DNA of 64,000 bases from Sphingobacterium sp. GVS05A (GTDB lineage Bacteria; Bacteroidota; Bacteroidia; Sphingobacteriales; Sphingobacteriaceae), in the NCBI RefSeq assembly GCF_019969845.1, contig NZ_JAHXYR010000002.1, forward strand, positions 656,968-720,967. Direction: 5' to 3'. Position numbers and translations under genes: made by a program. The stretch's first letter is position 1, and each line of letters opens with the position of its first letter. The notes beneath the pieces are model-generated. The model ran no database searches, was not told where the DNA came from, and saw nothing but the letters and a program-made list of their open reading frames with translations. Of this stretch, positions 44,712 to 55,208 are shown in pieces.

Positions 44712-46658
44712 ATGACAGATAACAGTCATCACAACAGTATCAATAAGGTGAGTGTCGCCGGATTATTGATCAGTTTAGGAATCGTGTTTGGGGATATCGG
44801 TACCTCGCCGCTATATGTCTTCAAAGCAATCATGGGGCAAGGTGCCATTCAAAAAGATCTTGTTTTGGGAGGTCTCTCCTGCGTCTTTTGGACACTTACC
44901 CTGCAAACAACCATCAAATATGTCTGGATCACCTTACGTGCTGACAATAAAGGCGAAGGTGGAATTCTTTCACTTTACTCTTTGGTTCGCAAACGAGCAC
45001 CATGGTTGATCTTCCCAGCAATGATAGGTGCAGCCACATTGCTAGCTGATGGGATGATTACACCCGCTATCACAATATCCTCTGCGATAGAAGGTTTGGA
45101 TATCAAATTCCCAGGTCTTCCAACGGTACCGATTGTGGTAACGATTATTTCTTTACTTTTTATTATTCAACGATTTGGCACTTCTGTTGTCGGAAAAGTA
45201 TTCGGCCCGTTAATGACAATATGGTTCACCATTATTGGAGTTCTTGGTCTGTCCCATCTCCATTTGGCCCCAGAAGTAATGAAAGCAATTAATCCGTATT
45301 ATGCCTTTCATATCTTAATCACCTACCCACACTCTCTACTCTTGATCGGTGCTGTATTCCTTTGTACAACAGGTGCTGAAGCCTTATATTCAGATATGGG
45401 ACATTGTGGTAAGGCAAATATTCGCATTAGCTGGATTTATGTTAAGATCACACTGATATTAAACTATTTTGGTCAAGGAGCTTGGTTATTAACACAGGAA
45501 GGTCGTGTCTTAGGCGGAGCAAATCCGTTTTACTCCATTATGCCAGATTGGTTTATCGGTTATGGTATCGCTATCGCAACTATTGCCGCCGTGATCGCCA
45601 GTCAGGCCATGATCTCGGGATCCTACACCTTAATTTCAGAAGCTGTTCGTTTAAACATCTGGCCCAAAGTCGCTATCCGCTATCCTAGTGAGCATAAAGG
45701 TCAATTATATGTCCCGTCAATCAACCTTATCCTATGGATTGGTTGTATGATCGTTATCTGGGTCTTTGAAGAATCAAGCAAAATGGATGCAGCCTATGGT
45801 CTTGCCATCAACCTAACGGTACTGATGACAACCGTTTTAATGGGTTATTTCCTAGCCATGAAAAAAGTCAACCGCGTACTCATTGGTATTTTCCTAGTAG
45901 CGTATTTTGTGATAGAATTGACATTCCTGATCGGTAATGGTGTAAAAATTGCCCATGGTGGTTGGTTGACACTTTTATTAGCGATTGCCTTGTTTGGTAC
46001 AATGTACTGCTGGTATACCGCGCGTAAGATTAAAAATCGATTTGTCAACTTTATCAATATCAACAAATATTATCCGATTATATCGGAATTGAGCGAAGAC
46101 AAGTCTGTTCCGCCCTTTGCGTCACATTTGGTATACTTGACTAGTGCAAATTTCAAATCTGAGATTGAAGCCAAAATTATTTACTCCATCATTAATAAAA
46201 AACCTAAACGCGCTGACGTATATTGGTTGGTACACGTAGATGTTATGGACCATCCTCACACAAGGGAATATTCCATTGATCAGCTGATCCCTGGAAAACT
46301 TATACGGATTGACTTCAAATTGGGTTTTAGAGAAGAACAGCGTATTAGCCTACTCTTCAGAAAAGTAGTTGAAGAAATGGTTAAAAAAGGTGAAATTGAC
46401 ATCACAAGTCAATACGAAACACTCCGTAAACATAATATTCCAGGAGATTTCAAATTTGTCGTACTGGAAAAGGTATTATCCAAAACCAACCAGATGTCAT
46501 GGATCGAAAAAGTGATTATGGACATCTATGGGTACTTGAAAAAAATGAGTTTATCCGAAGAAAAGGGATTTGGTTTAGATTCCAGTTTCGTCACGATTGA
46601 ACGAGTTCCACTGAATTTCCCGCAGACATCGGAGGTTCATCTCATACGAAAAGATTAA
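44712..46658 (+). CDS. kup: KUP-family potassium uptake transporter
   Basis: A 648-residue inner-membrane potassium-proton symporter with about twelve helices and a hydrophilic C-terminal tail (about 445-648). The KUP signature GIVFGDIGTSPLYVF is near the N-terminus, followed by GEGGILSLYSLVRKR, LADGMITPAISS-like LLADGMITPAITISSA, and GAEALYSDMGHCG. The length is typical. It is a single gene with its own promoter and terminator. Confidence 0.97.
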   Translation: MTDNSHHNSINKVSVAGLLISLGIVFGDIGTSPLYVFKAIMGQGAIQKDLVLGGLSCVFWTLTLQTTIKYVWITLRADNKGEGGILSLYSLVRKRAPWLIFPAMIGAATLLADGMITPAITISSAIEGLDIKFPGLPTVPIVVTIISLLFIIQRFGTSVVGKVFGPLMTIWFTIIGVLGLSHLHLAPEVMKAINPYYAFHILITYPHSLLLIGAVFLCTTGAEALYSDMGHCGKANIRISWIYVKITLILNYFGQGAWLLTQEGRVLGGANPFYSIMPDWFIGYGIAIATIAAVIASQAMISGSYTLISEAVRLNIWPKVAIRYPSEHKGQLYVPSINLILWIGCMIVIWVFEESSKMDAAYGLAINLTVLMTTVLMGYFLAMKKVNRVLIGIFLVAYFVIELTFLIGNGVKIAHGGWLTLLLAIALFGTMYCWYTARKIKNRFVNFININKYYPIISELSEDKSVPPFASHLVYLTSANFKSEIEAKIIYSIINKKPKRADVYWLVHVDVMDHPHTREYSIDQLIPGKLIRIDFKLGFREEQRISLLFRKVVEEMVKKGEIDITSQYETLRKHNIPGDFKFVVLEKVLSKTNQMSWIEKVIMDIYGYLKKMSLSEEKGFGLDSSFVTIERVPLNFPQTSEVHLIRKD

Positions 46659-46663
46659 GTCTT

Positions 46664-46692
46664 AAAGGTGGTGCAGAAGCATCACCTTTTTT
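46664..46692 (+). terminator. Terminator of kup
   Basis: An 11-bp stem with one G:U pair (46664-46674 with 46679-46689) and a T run follows the kup stop by 5 nt. Confidence 0.85.
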
Positions 46693-46709
46693 ATTCAATA
46701 GAATTGCAT

Positions 46710-46717
46710 TACTTTTG
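46710..46717 (+). promoter_or_regulatory. -7 box (TACTTTTG) of rlmF
   Basis: TACTTTTG lies 16 nt before the ATG at 46734. It excludes the in-frame start at 46668, which also lies in the kup terminator. Confidence 0.6.
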
Positions 46718-46733
46718 TTGCAAATATTATATC

Positions 46734-47645
46734 ATGGCAGACGCTAATCCAACAAAGAAATTACACCCTCGAAATAGACATCTCGATAATTACAATTTTG
46801 ACGAACTTAGCAAAATCGAACCTTCCTTAAAAGATTTTGTTACAGTAAATGCTTATAAGCTCAAAACAATTGATTTTAACAACCCCGATGCTGTTAAGGT
46901 TTTAAATCAAGCACTTCTAAAAAAATACTACCACATCCAACATTGGGATATCCCAAAGGAAAATCTATGCCCTCCTATTCCAGGTAGAGCAGATTATATT
47001 CATTATGTTGCGGATGTTCTTGCCAGAGATAATAACGGTGAAATTCCAAAAGGAGGAAAGGTACGGGTGCTAGATATTGGTGTGGGAGCCAGTTGTATCT
47101 ATCCCATTATTGGTCACCAAGAATATGGCTGGAGTTTTGTTGGTTCAGAAATCATAAAAAAAGCGTATAAAAACGCGATTGAAATTACGCGTACCAATGT
47201 GAGCTTAAAAAAGAACATCCAAATACGATTACAGAACAATCCAAAAGCGATTTTCAAAGATATCATCCTCCCAGATGAAAAATTTGACATGATCATCTGC
47301 AATCCACCTTTCTTTAGTTCGCAGACAGAAGCATTACAACAATCCGTACGTAAAGCTACAGGTATAAAAAATGCTAAATTAGATGAGAATACCGTTGTCC
47401 AGACGTTTTCAGGACAAGGAAGTGAACTTTGGTGTGATGGCGGCGAGAAAGCCTTCTTGACACGCATGATATTTGAGAGTCAATTCTACAAAGATCAGGT
47501 TAAATGGTTCTCCTCATTGGTTGCTCATCGTGAAGACGTTCGTTTTCTACAGCATAAGTTAAAGAAAATCAATGTAAAAGAGTCCGAAGTTATCCGCATG
47601 GAACAAGGTAACAAAGTAAGCCGAATACTTTTGTGGAGATTTTAA
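46734..47645 (+). CDS. rlmF: 23S rRNA (adenine(1618)-N(6))-methyltransferase RlmF
   Basis: A 303-residue methyltransferase that modifies A1618 of 23S rRNA. The N-terminal KLHPRNRHLDNYNFDEL is a family hallmark. Motif I is RVLDIGVGASCIYPIIG, and the catalytic motif for N6-adenine methylation is MIICNPPFFSSQ (NPPF). Length and the ending SRILLWRF are normal. The start at 46734 (MADANP) is set by the promoter and by family alignment; a longer frame from 46668 would begin in a terminator. Confidence 0.95.
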   Translation: MADANPTKKLHPRNRHLDNYNFDELSKIEPSLKDFVTVNAYKLKTIDFNNPDAVKVLNQALLKKYYHIQHWDIPKENLCPPIPGRADYIHYVADVLARDNNGEIPKGGKVRVLDIGVGASCIYPIIGHQEYGWSFVGSEIIKKAYKNAIEITRTNVSLKKNIQIRLQNNPKAIFKDIILPDEKFDMIICNPPFFSSQTEALQQSVRKATGIKNAKLDENTVVQTFSGQGSELWCDGGEKAFLTRMIFESQFYKDQVKWFSSLVAHREDVRFLQHKLKKINVKESEVIRMEQGNKVSRILLWRF

Positions 47646-47685
47646 ATAGAAAAGGAGCTATTGAAAAATAGCTCCTTTTCTATTT
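47644..47685. terminator. Bidirectional terminator between rlmF and the amino-acid permease
   Basis: A 19-bp perfect stem (47644-47662 with 47667-47685, 4-nt loop) overlaps the rlmF stop. It ends 22 bp from the permease stop. Confidence 0.88.
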
Positions 47686-47707
47686 AAATATCATAGATAC
47701 CAGATCT

Positions 47708-49402
47708 CTAAATAGCTGCTGATTTATTTAGTTTAGAATGTTTATAACCGTACATAAAATACACTCCTAAACCAAGAACCAACCAAATCACGAAAATAAT
47801 CCAGTTACTTGCACCAAGCTCGGTCATCAAATAAAGATTAATCAATATTCCGATAACAGGTAAAAGCGAGAAATTCATTTTAAAGCTATAAATACTCAAA
47901 CCCAACCATGTTAGCCAAAAAATGATCACTAACATTTTATGTTCTACTATTTCCAAAATGGAAAGCTTCTTCCATTCATTCAATGTATCTTTTCCATAGA
48001 TTCCTATCAAGACAATCGCGATTATGAGTCCTGCTCCAACCAGGTATTTACCATTGATGTAGGGAACCTTAAATTTGGATTTGGCCGATAATCCCGAATA
48101 ATCCATATACAGTACACCCGCGCAGACTAAAATAAAAGCGAAGAACGTACCAACACTCGTCAAATCAACAAAGAAGTCCATCTTGAAAAATAAAGAAGGA
48201 ATTGCTACAACAAGACCTGTTACAATTGTCGCAAAAGAGGGTGTTTTATATTTCGGGTGAATAGTGGCAAATTTCTTCCATAATAACCCGTCCCTACTCA
48301 TTGTCATCCAAATCCTCGGTTGAGCCAGTTGATAAACCAAAAGAGCACTGGTAATCGCGATAACAGATGTTACTGATATCACCCCAGCCATATGGTCAAA
48401 TCCAACATACTTAAACACAAAAGCCAAAGGATCTTTTACATTGAGTTCAGTATAATTTACCATCCCCGTCAACACCAATGTAATAGCCACATACAATACT
48501 GTGCAAATCAATAAACAATAAATCATTGCTTTAGGTAGATCACGTTGAGGGTTTTTACATTCCTCGGCGGTTGTTGAGATCGAATCAAATCCGATAAAAG
48601 CAAAGAATACGGCCGCCACACTTCCAAGTACCCCCTGTAGGCCATTTGGTGCAAAAGGAGTCCAATTTTCGGGCTTCACATAAAAAATTCCACCAAAAAT
48701 TACCGCCAGAATTATCCCAACCTTGATCATAACCATAATCATACTTGCTTTTTGGGATTCCTTAATGCCTATATAAACGAGCCAAGTGACCAAAAAGGTA
48801 ATTACCCCCGCGGGTAAATCAAATATAATAGGCATTCCTCCGATCCGTGGCGCACTATTAAATGCAGCAAGTCCATGTTGATCAATAGCCGTAAGACTTG
48901 ACATTCCATGTTGATTCATTTTATCCACAGCATCATAAGCATACCCTGGCGCCATCGAAAGCCAAGCAGGCATGTGCAGTCCAAACCCCTCCAGCATAGA
49001 AACAAAATATTGCGACCAGGAAATAGCTATTACCGTATTTGAAACTGCATATTCTAATACCAACGCCCAGCCGATAATCCAGGCAAACAGCTCACCAAAA
49101 GCCACATAGGCATACGTATAAGCTGATCCCGAGACAGGTACAGTACTGGCAAACTGTGCATATGCCAGTGCTGTAAACACGCAGGCAAAAGCAGTAAAAA
49201 TAAATAGAAGAGAAACGGCAGGCCCACCTTCATAACTCGCTAATCCGATGGTGCTAAAGATTCCAGCTCCCACAATAGCGGCTATACCCAATGAAACCAG
49301 ATCGGTTACCCCCAAAACCTTCGCGAGGCCAGTTCCACCCTCCTTTTGGGTATCCAGTAGGATCTGATCAACACTTTTCTTCCGAAAAAGTCTATGTGAC
49401 AT
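47708..49402 (-). CDS. APC-family amino-acid permease (cationic amino-acid transporter type)
   Basis: A 564-residue protein with twelve or more membrane helices. The APC entry motif is VTDLVSLGIAAIVGAGIFSTIG, followed by GPAVSLLFIFTAFACVFTALAY, the SGSAYTYAYVAFGE block and FFAFIGFDSISTTAEECKNP. These are characteristic of the YfnA/CAT subgroup, which carries amino acids with protons across the inner membrane. A loop of about 50 residues after helix four (about 150-205) is longer than usual. Substrate cannot be fixed from sequence. It is a single gene. Confidence 0.92.
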   Translation of the reverse strand: MSHRLFRKKSVDQILLDTQKEGGTGLAKVLGVTDLVSLGIAAIVGAGIFSTIGLASYEGGPAVSLLFIFTAFACVFTALAYAQFASTVPVSGSAYTYAYVAFGELFAWIIGWALVLEYAVSNTVIAISWSQYFVSMLEGFGLHMPAWLSMAPGYAYDAVDKMNQHGMSSLTAIDQHGLAAFNSAPRIGGMPIIFDLPAGVITFLVTWLVYIGIKESQKASMIMVMIKVGIILAVIFGGIFYVKPENWTPFAPNGLQGVLGSVAAVFFAFIGFDSISTTAEECKNPQRDLPKAMIYCLLICTVLYVAITLVLTGMVNYTELNVKDPLAFVFKYVGFDHMAGVISVTSVIAITSALLVYQLAQPRIWMTMSRDGLLWKKFATIHPKYKTPSFATIVTGLVVAIPSLFFKMDFFVDLTSVGTFFAFILVCAGVLYMDYSGLSAKSKFKVPYINGKYLVGAGLIIAIVLIGIYGKDTLNEWKKLSILEIVEHKMLVIIFWLTWLGLSIYSFKMNFSLLPVIGILINLYLMTELGASNWIIFVIWLVLGLGVYFMYGYKHSKLNKSAAI

Positions 49403-49481
49403 GTAATATTAGTTTTATACTTAAAATTATGCGAAAATAAATATTTTCAAGGTCTTATACTATTGGTATTTTTTGGACAGA

Positions 49482-50165
49482 CTATTTAAAGTCGACCAAC
49501 TTATAATGAATATATTGATAAATCTCTTGATAATCCGCCATATGATGCTGTAAATAAGAAATCAATTGTTCCGTCAATAACTCACGCTGATGCTCCTGAA
49601 CTTCAAATTGCCATAAGCGTTTACAGATATTGAAAAGCGCACCCGCAATTTTTTCAATATGCGCATAATCATAGATATATTTCCAGTCAATAAATTGATG
49701 GTAAAATTTATCAAACTTAGGAATATCACGTAATTGGTTTATTTTCAAAAATTTCCGCACAGCATCTTCGTTCACCTGGGACATTGCAGCATAGAACTTA
49801 TCTATAGACACTGCCTTTTGCTGTGTCAGGATATGATCCAGTAACAACTCTAAAGCAATATGTGCCATAAAGGAAGGTCGAATGGGCAGTCCCTGTAGAC
49901 TTGACTGTATCTGTAACTTTAATTGATGTGTGTGATGAAAAAAATAAGTTGAATTATGAAAGAGACGATCAACCTCTATATGACGGTTCCAACCGATATA
50001 AAGTTGTTCCAACAATGGGTTATCCAGCAATTCATCTTCATATTGCCTGGGTTTAAGCACAAAAGTTTTATCGGCATTTTTTAACAGATCAGGTAACAAC
50101 CCGCCAACAATTCGCTCCGGATTGGTCGCAAACCGCTCAAAATAAAAATGTGATAAAAAATTCAT
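49482..50165 (-). CDS. ACP phosphodiesterase-like protein (AcpH/DUF479)
   Basis: A 227-residue protein starting MNFLSHFYFER, the family N-terminus, with GGLLPDLLK and HIALELLLDHIL holding the conserved Asp and His residues. AcpH removes 4'-phosphopantetheine from acyl carrier protein, an HD-like metal-dependent reaction in the cytoplasm. The Bacteroidota members are divergent and activity is unproven. It is on the minus strand, divergent from tyrS, with 103 bp between starts. Confidence 0.85.
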   Translation of the reverse strand: MNFLSHFYFERFATNPERIVGGLLPDLLKNADKTFVLKPRQYEDELLDNPLLEQLYIGWNRHIEVDRLFHNSTYFFHHTHQLKLQIQSSLQGLPIRPSFMAHIALELLLDHILTQQKAVSIDKFYAAMSQVNEDAVRKFLKINQLRDIPKFDKFYHQFIDWKYIYDYAHIEKIAGALFNICKRLWQFEVQEHQRELLTEQLISYLQHHMADYQEIYQYIHYKLVDFK

Positions 50166-50225
50166 ATTAGCTTATTAGCGTGTGCTTTTATATGGAATTA
50201 TTCGCTCAATATACGCTTAATCTCC

Positions 50226-50233
50226 TATCTTTG
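50226..50233 (+). promoter_or_regulatory. -7 box (TATCTTTG) of tyrS
   Basis: TATCTTTG lies 35 nt before the tyrS ATG. No T-box or other aminoacyl-tRNA-responsive leader is visible in the short leader. Confidence 0.6.
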
Positions 50234-50268
50234 CATCTTGTAAATTAAAAAATTAAATCCATTTAACA

Positions 50269-51549
50269 ATGAGCTTTGTAGAAGAATTACGTTGGAGAGG
50301 CATGCTGCAAGATATTATGCCTGGAACTGAAGACTTACTGAATAAAGAAAAAGTCGCTGGCTATATCGGCTTTGATCCCACAGGAGACTCTCTACACGTA
50401 GGACACTTAACTCAAATCATGACCTTGATCCATTTCCAAAATGCGGGGCATAAACCAGTAGCATTGGTGGGTGGCGCAACAGGAATGATTGGAGACCCTT
50501 CTTTCAAATCTGCAGAGCGTAACTTACTTGACGAAGCAACCTTACAACATAATGTTGCATGTCTGAAAAAACAGTTAGGCAAATTTCTTGAATTTGGAGA
50601 AGGTGAAAATGATGCCCAGATGGTTAATAATTACGACTGGTTCAAAGATTTCAGCTTTTTGGACTTTATCCGTGATATCGGTAAAATGATTACCGTCAAC
50701 TATATGATGGCAAAGGATTCTGTAAAAAAACGTTTAGAAGGAGACAATGGTCTATCATTTACAGAATTCACCTATCAATTGATTCAAGGTTACGATTTCT
50801 ATTATCTGTGGAAACACCACAATTGTAAAATACAAATGGGTGGATCTGATCAATGGGGTAATATTGTCACAGGAAGTGAAATGATTCGTCGTCAAGATCA
50901 GGGAACAGCTTATGCCATTACGACACAATTGATTAAAAAAGCAGATGGCCAAAAATTCGGAAAAACAGAATCTGGGGCAGTCTGGTTAGATCCAAAGAAA
51001 ACTTCGCCCTATAAATATTATCAATTTTGGTTAAACACCTCGGATGACGATGCCAAAAGCTGGATTAAGATCTTTACACTTAAACCGCAGGCAGAAATCG
51101 AGACGATCATTGCAGAGCACGATGCCGCACCACATTTGCGTATTGTCCAAAAAGCATTGGCAAAAGATATCACCATTCGCACCCATTCTGAAGAAGCTTA
51201 TGAGACTGCTATTAAAACCTCTGAGTTTCTTTTTGGCAACGGCTCATTGGAATTTCTAAACGATTTAGATCACGAAGCTGTCCTTGAAGTATTTGAAGGT
51301 ATTCCACAATTTCAGGTAACAAGAGAAGATTTAAAAGCAGGAATCAATATCCTCGATCTGTTGGCTGTCAACACACAAGTTTTCCCTTCAAAAGGCGAAG
51401 CACGTAAAATGCTCCAAGGTGGTGGTGTTTCTATCAACCGTGAAAAAGTAACAGATATTGAACAAGTGATCACCGAAAGCAATTTGGTGAACAATAAATA
51501 TATTATTGCACAGAGAGGTAAGAAAAACTACTATCTGATTATTGCATAA
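50269..51549 (+). CDS. tyrS: Tyrosyl-tRNA synthetase
   Basis: A class I synthetase of 426 residues. The HIGH-equivalent is [12 protein letters not shown], the tyrosine pocket is in [13 protein letters not shown] and [10 protein letters not shown], and the KMSKS-equivalent is [12 protein letters not shown]-terminal S4 RNA-binding domain (about 355-426, [20 protein letters not shown]) completes the bacterial TyrRS form. It is a single gene with a strong terminator. Confidence 0.98.
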   Translation: MSFVEELRWRGMLQDIMPGTEDLLNKEKVAGYIGFDPTGDSLHVGHLTQIMTLIHFQNAGHKPVALVGGATGMIGDPSFKSAERNLLDEATLQHNVACLKKQLGKFLEFGEGENDAQMVNNYDWFKDFSFLDFIRDIGKMITVNYMMAKDSVKKRLEGDNGLSFTEFTYQLIQGYDFYYLWKHHNCKIQMGGSDQWGNIVTGSEMIRRQDQGTAYAITTQLIKKADGQKFGKTESGAVWLDPKKTSPYKYYQFWLNTSDDDAKSWIKIFTLKPQAEIETIIAEHDAAPHLRIVQKALAKDITIRTHSEEAYETAIKTSEFLFGNGSLEFLNDLDHEAVLEVFEGIPQFQVTREDLKAGINILDLLAVNTQVFPSKGEARKMLQGGGVSINREKVTDIEQVITESNLVNNKYIIAQRGKKNYYLIIA

Positions 51550-51566
51550 ACGTAGGTTTAGGCAAT

Positions 51567-51603
51567 AAAAAATCCCTTTTTACGGTGTAAAAAGGGATTT
51601 TTT
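51567..51603. terminator. Bidirectional terminator after tyrS
   Basis: A 17-bp stem (51567-51583 with 51587-51603, 3-nt loop) has A and T runs at the outer ends. It lies 18 bp after tyrS and 86 bp from the stop of the convergent GNAT gene. Confidence 0.9.
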
Positions 51604-51688
51604 ATTTATTATAAATAGTCATTAAAGTCGGTCATAAAATCGATCTCATTTTAAACTCATGTAAGATTGATCCTGCTGCTATAGTCAT

Positions 51689-52198
51689 TTATTTTAATAA
51701 TTTTTCAAAAGCCCGACGAGCAGCACCTCGAAAATGTACTTCTCCACAATATTGATACCCTAACTTATCAAATACGTGCAACATCCCCCCATTATCAAAA
51801 TTCGTATCCACTTTAATACTATATACCCCGTTATTTACCGCTATTTCTTCCACCCCTTGCATGATGGCTGTACCAACGCCTTTTACATGCGGATCCTGAG
51901 CTGAGGCCAAACGATGAATGCCCACATATTCCCCATCACTAAGCCATTTGCCATCAATATTATTATAAGCAGGTTCGATATCAAAAATAATAGCAACATA
52001 GCCGATGATTTTATCATCAACCTCCACGACATGCCCATAGCCTTTCGCTATATCTGACTGTACCACATCTTCATTTGGATAACCATCTTGCCACTGTCGA
52101 CTGCCTTGCTCCTTTCGTAATGCGATTGCCTGTTGTATAATTTCCCAAATTCTTCCTTTATCTGCCTGTTCCGCTTTTCGTATCTGAAACTTATTCAT
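51689..52198 (-). CDS. GNAT-family N-acetyltransferase
   Basis: A 169-residue acetyltransferase with the GNAT fold: N-terminal IRKAEQADKGRIWEIIQQA, the core strand VDDKIIGYVAI, and the acetyl-CoA loop around DPHVKGVGTAIMQGVEE (a variant of Q/RxxGxG/A). The C-terminal LGYQYCGEVHFRGAARRAFEKLL is typical of small-molecule GNATs in Bacteroidota. The substrate is unknown. The 260-bp gap to ftsK is AT-rich, and only the ftsK promoter was recognised in it. Confidence 0.9.
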   Translation of the reverse strand: MNKFQIRKAEQADKGRIWEIIQQAIALRKEQGSRQWQDGYPNEDVVQSDIAKGYGHVVEVDDKIIGYVAIIFDIEPAYNNIDGKWLSDGEYVGIHRLASAQDPHVKGVGTAIMQGVEEIAVNNGVYSIKVDTNFDNGGMLHVFDKLGYQYCGEVHFRGAARRAFEKLLK

Positions 52199-52437
52199 AA
52201 TGCCTTAATTTGATCAGTAAAACTACATAATTTACTTTAACCGTAAAAGACAGACAAAACCACTATATTCTAATTCACTTAGCTCAATCTTTCCAAAAAT
52301 CTATTCTCAAGGCATAGTATTTGCTAGTTATAATTGTTATTATTCATTTAATAGCCTATCTGAAATTATTCGTTTATGAAAAAATTACAAACTTAAAATA
52401 ATAGTGTTCATGATCTTCAAAATACTATCAAAATAAC

Positions 52438-52445
52438 TAAGTTTG
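52438..52445 (+). promoter_or_regulatory. -7 box (TAAGTTTG) of ftsK-lolA
   Basis: TAAGTTTG lies 26 nt before the ATG at 52472, giving a leader of about 20 nt. Confidence 0.55.
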
Positions 52446-52471
52446 TAAGCAGTATAATTGTGAGCTTTTCA

Positions 52472-55207
52472 ATGTCAAATAAAGGAAATACATTTAGGCA
52501 GGCAGGAAATTCAGTTTCTGGCAAGCGTGCCCCGTCAAAAGAATCGGCAACATTTAAAAAAGAAAAAAGTCAAACAACCAGTGTCCCTAGGGATTACTCA
52601 GATGCGCAACAGAAGACGGTCAAAATTTTAGGGATTTTGTTGATTGTACTTTCGTTGGCTTTTGCCACTGCTTTTGTCTCTTATCTTTTTACATGGGAAG
52701 ATGACCAAAGTTATATCGCCAAAACTAATGGCGGTTGGGGAACCCTTTTTAGTTCCTCCGAAGAAATTCACGATGAGGCTGTCGAACTACCTGTCGTTGA
52801 CAATAAATTAGGGAAATTCGGTGCTTTACTGGCGAATCAATTTATGTATGAATGGTTTGGCGTTGCCTCTTTCCTCTTTATTCCGGTATTATTCATTTTG
52901 GGCTATCGTCTATTATTTAAAAAATCCTTGCTTCCATTATACCGTACTGTTGTTTACTCATTTGTGGCGATTGTTTTTATTTCTGTAACATTGGGATTCT
53001 TACATGGATTTATGGCAGATACACCGCATATGCTGGAAGGCAAATTTGGCTTTTGGACCAATAAGCTGCTCGAAGCACAGGTTGGGATTGTGGGTGTGGG
53101 TTGTATTTTAGCATTTGCATACCTGACAACATTGATACTATTATACAACTTGGATTTCAAATTTGTATTGTTCAGCAATCGAAACCCCAAATCTTTATCC
53201 GAGGAGCTTGAAGATGAAGACAGCGAAGATTCCTATACTGGAAATAACCTAAGAACCAAAGTTCATGTAGAGGATGATTCTATACAATCTGTTAGAGAAT
53301 CTTTCCAACGACCAACTTCAATAAATGAAAGATTTCAATCCAGTCGGGAGAAAGACGCGCAACAAGAGCTTGAGCGCCCTGCATTTTCACATCACCCCAT
53401 ACCAGAGATACAAATAGATCCGAAGGACAAGGTTGTACTCACCTTTGATGACAGCCCTCTGGAACGTACGGAGAGTACGCCTTCCATTAGCTTCACCATT
53501 GATCAACCAGATGAAGATACGGAAGAACTAGATAGCCCAAGTATTCAGGAAAACTATAGTCCCGCTATAACAATTACCCCTCAACCCGAGCCAGAGCTCC
53601 CTGTTGAAGTTGCCATAGTACCTGGTCTGGTTGTCGAGGATATTAAAGAAGAAAAAGAAATTACAGCGAGCGATCTAGTTGCCCAATTTGGTCAATATGA
53701 CCCTAAATTGGACTTATCGGGCTATCAACACCCTACACTCGACCTATTACGAGATTATGGAAGTGGTAAAATTACCATCAATCAGCATGAACTTGAAGCA
53801 AACAAAAACAAAATTGTCGATACACTTAGAAACTATAGCATTGAGATTGAAAGTATAAAAGCCACAATTGGCCCTACGGTTACCCTATACGAGATTATAC
53901 CGAAACCCGGCGTACGGATATCAAAAATCAAAAATCTGGAAGACGACATTGCCTTAAGCCTTGCTGCACTTGGAATTCGGATTATAGCACCAATGCCGGG
54001 TAAAGGAACCATCGGTATTGAAGTACCGAACTCAAGTCCAGAAATGGTATCCATGCGATCTGTTTTGGCTACCGAAAAGTTCCAAAAAACAGATATGGAT
54101 CTTCCAATTGCATTGGGAAAAACAATTTCTAATGAGGTCTATATTGCCGATTTAGCAAAGATGCCTCACCTTCTGGTTGCAGGTGCCACAGGTCAGGGTA
54201 AATCCGTTGGTATCAATGCGATTTTGACGTCTTTATTGTATAAAAAGCATCCTGCTGAACTCAAATTTGTGCTTGTCGATCCTAAAAAAGTTGAACTTTC
54301 CCTATTCAAAAAAGTTGAACGTCATTTCTTGGCCAAACTACCCGATGAGGAGGAAGCGATCATTACCGACACAAAAAAAGTTATCAATACCTTAAACTCA
54401 CTTTGTATCGAGATGGATCAGCGTTATGACCTGTTAAAAAATGCACAGGTTCGTAATTTAAAAGAATATAATGCAAAATTTATCAATCGCAGATTAAACC
54501 CTGAGGAGGGTCACCGATTCTTACCATATATCGTTCTTATTGTTGATGAGTTTGCCGATTTGATGATGACTGCCGGAAAAGAAGTAGAAACCCCTATTGC
54601 ACGACTGGCCCAATTGGCCCGTGCCGTAGGAATTCACTTGGTCATTGCGACCCAACGTCCTTCAGTCAATATCATTACAGGTACAATCAAAGCAAACTTC
54701 CCAGCACGTCTTGCATTCCGTGTGTTATCAAAAGTAGATTCGCGAACTATCTTAGATACTGGCGGAGCAGATCAGTTAATTGGCCGCGGGGATATGCTGC
54801 TGGCTACTGGAAGTGATTTGATACGTATTCAGTGTGCATTTGTCGATACACCAGAAGTTGAACAGATCTCCGATTATATCGGAGCACAACGTGGTTATCC
54901 ATCGGCATTTATGCTCCCAGAATACGTTGATGAAAACGGAGAAGGTTCAGGTAGCGTAGATTTTGATCCAAAAGATCGCGATCAATTGTTTGAAGACGCT
55001 GCTCGTTTGATTGTCATGCATCAACAAGGTTCTACATCTTTAATCCAACGTAAATTGAAACTGGGTTATAATAGAGCTGGAAGAATCATCGATCAATTGG
55101 AAGCCGCCGGAATTGTCGGCCCATTTGAAGGAAGTAAAGCACGTGAAGTTCTTTATCCAGATGAATATTCATTAGAACAGTATTTGGAGACATTAAGAAA
55201 CAATTAA
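52472..55207 (+). CDS. ftsK: DNA translocase FtsK/SpoIIIE
   Basis: FtsK pumps chromosomal DNA through the division septum and activates dimer resolution. This 911-residue form has four N-terminal membrane helices (about 50-240), an acidic, proline-rich linker (about 245-400), the FtsK alpha/beta core with LDLLRDYG and Walker A VAGATGQGKSVGIN (about residues 570-583), Walker B LIVDEFADLMMT, and a C-terminal gamma winged helix (about 840-900, RKLKLGYNRAGRIIDQLEAAG). The ATG at 52472 is favoured over an in-frame GTG at 52460. It forms an operon with lolA, 1 nt away. Confidence 0.96.
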   Translation: MSNKGNTFRQAGNSVSGKRAPSKESATFKKEKSQTTSVPRDYSDAQQKTVKILGILLIVLSLAFATAFVSYLFTWEDDQSYIAKTNGGWGTLFSSSEEIHDEAVELPVVDNKLGKFGALLANQFMYEWFGVASFLFIPVLFILGYRLLFKKSLLPLYRTVVYSFVAIVFISVTLGFLHGFMADTPHMLEGKFGFWTNKLLEAQVGIVGVGCILAFAYLTTLILLYNLDFKFVLFSNRNPKSLSEELEDEDSEDSYTGNNLRTKVHVEDDSIQSVRESFQRPTSINERFQSSREKDAQQELERPAFSHHPIPEIQIDPKDKVVLTFDDSPLERTESTPSISFTIDQPDEDTEELDSPSIQENYSPAITITPQPEPELPVEVAIVPGLVVEDIKEEKEITASDLVAQFGQYDPKLDLSGYQHPTLDLLRDYGSGKITINQHELEANKNKIVDTLRNYSIEIESIKATIGPTVTLYEIIPKPGVRISKIKNLEDDIALSLAALGIRIIAPMPGKGTIGIEVPNSSPEMVSMRSVLATEKFQKTDMDLPIALGKTISNEVYIADLAKMPHLLVAGATGQGKSVGINAILTSLLYKKHPAELKFVLVDPKKVELSLFKKVERHFLAKLPDEEEAIITDTKKVINTLNSLCIEMDQRYDLLKNAQVRNLKEYNAKFINRRLNPEEGHRFLPYIVLIVDEFADLMMTAGKEVETPIARLAQLARAVGIHLVIATQRPSVNIITGTIKANFPARLAFRVLSKVDSRTILDTGGADQLIGRGDMLLATGSDLIRIQCAFVDTPEVEQISDYIGAQRGYPSAFMLPEYVDENGEGSGSVDFDPKDRDQLFEDAARLIVMHQQGSTSLIQRKLKLGYNRAGRIIDQLEAAGIVGPFEGSKAREVLYPDEYSLEQYLETLRNN

Positions 55208-55208
55208 C

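Noticed and set aside
50234..50268. T-box or other leader regulation of tyrS
   Set aside because: The leader is only about 30 nt, too short for a T-box, and no anti-terminator structure is visible.
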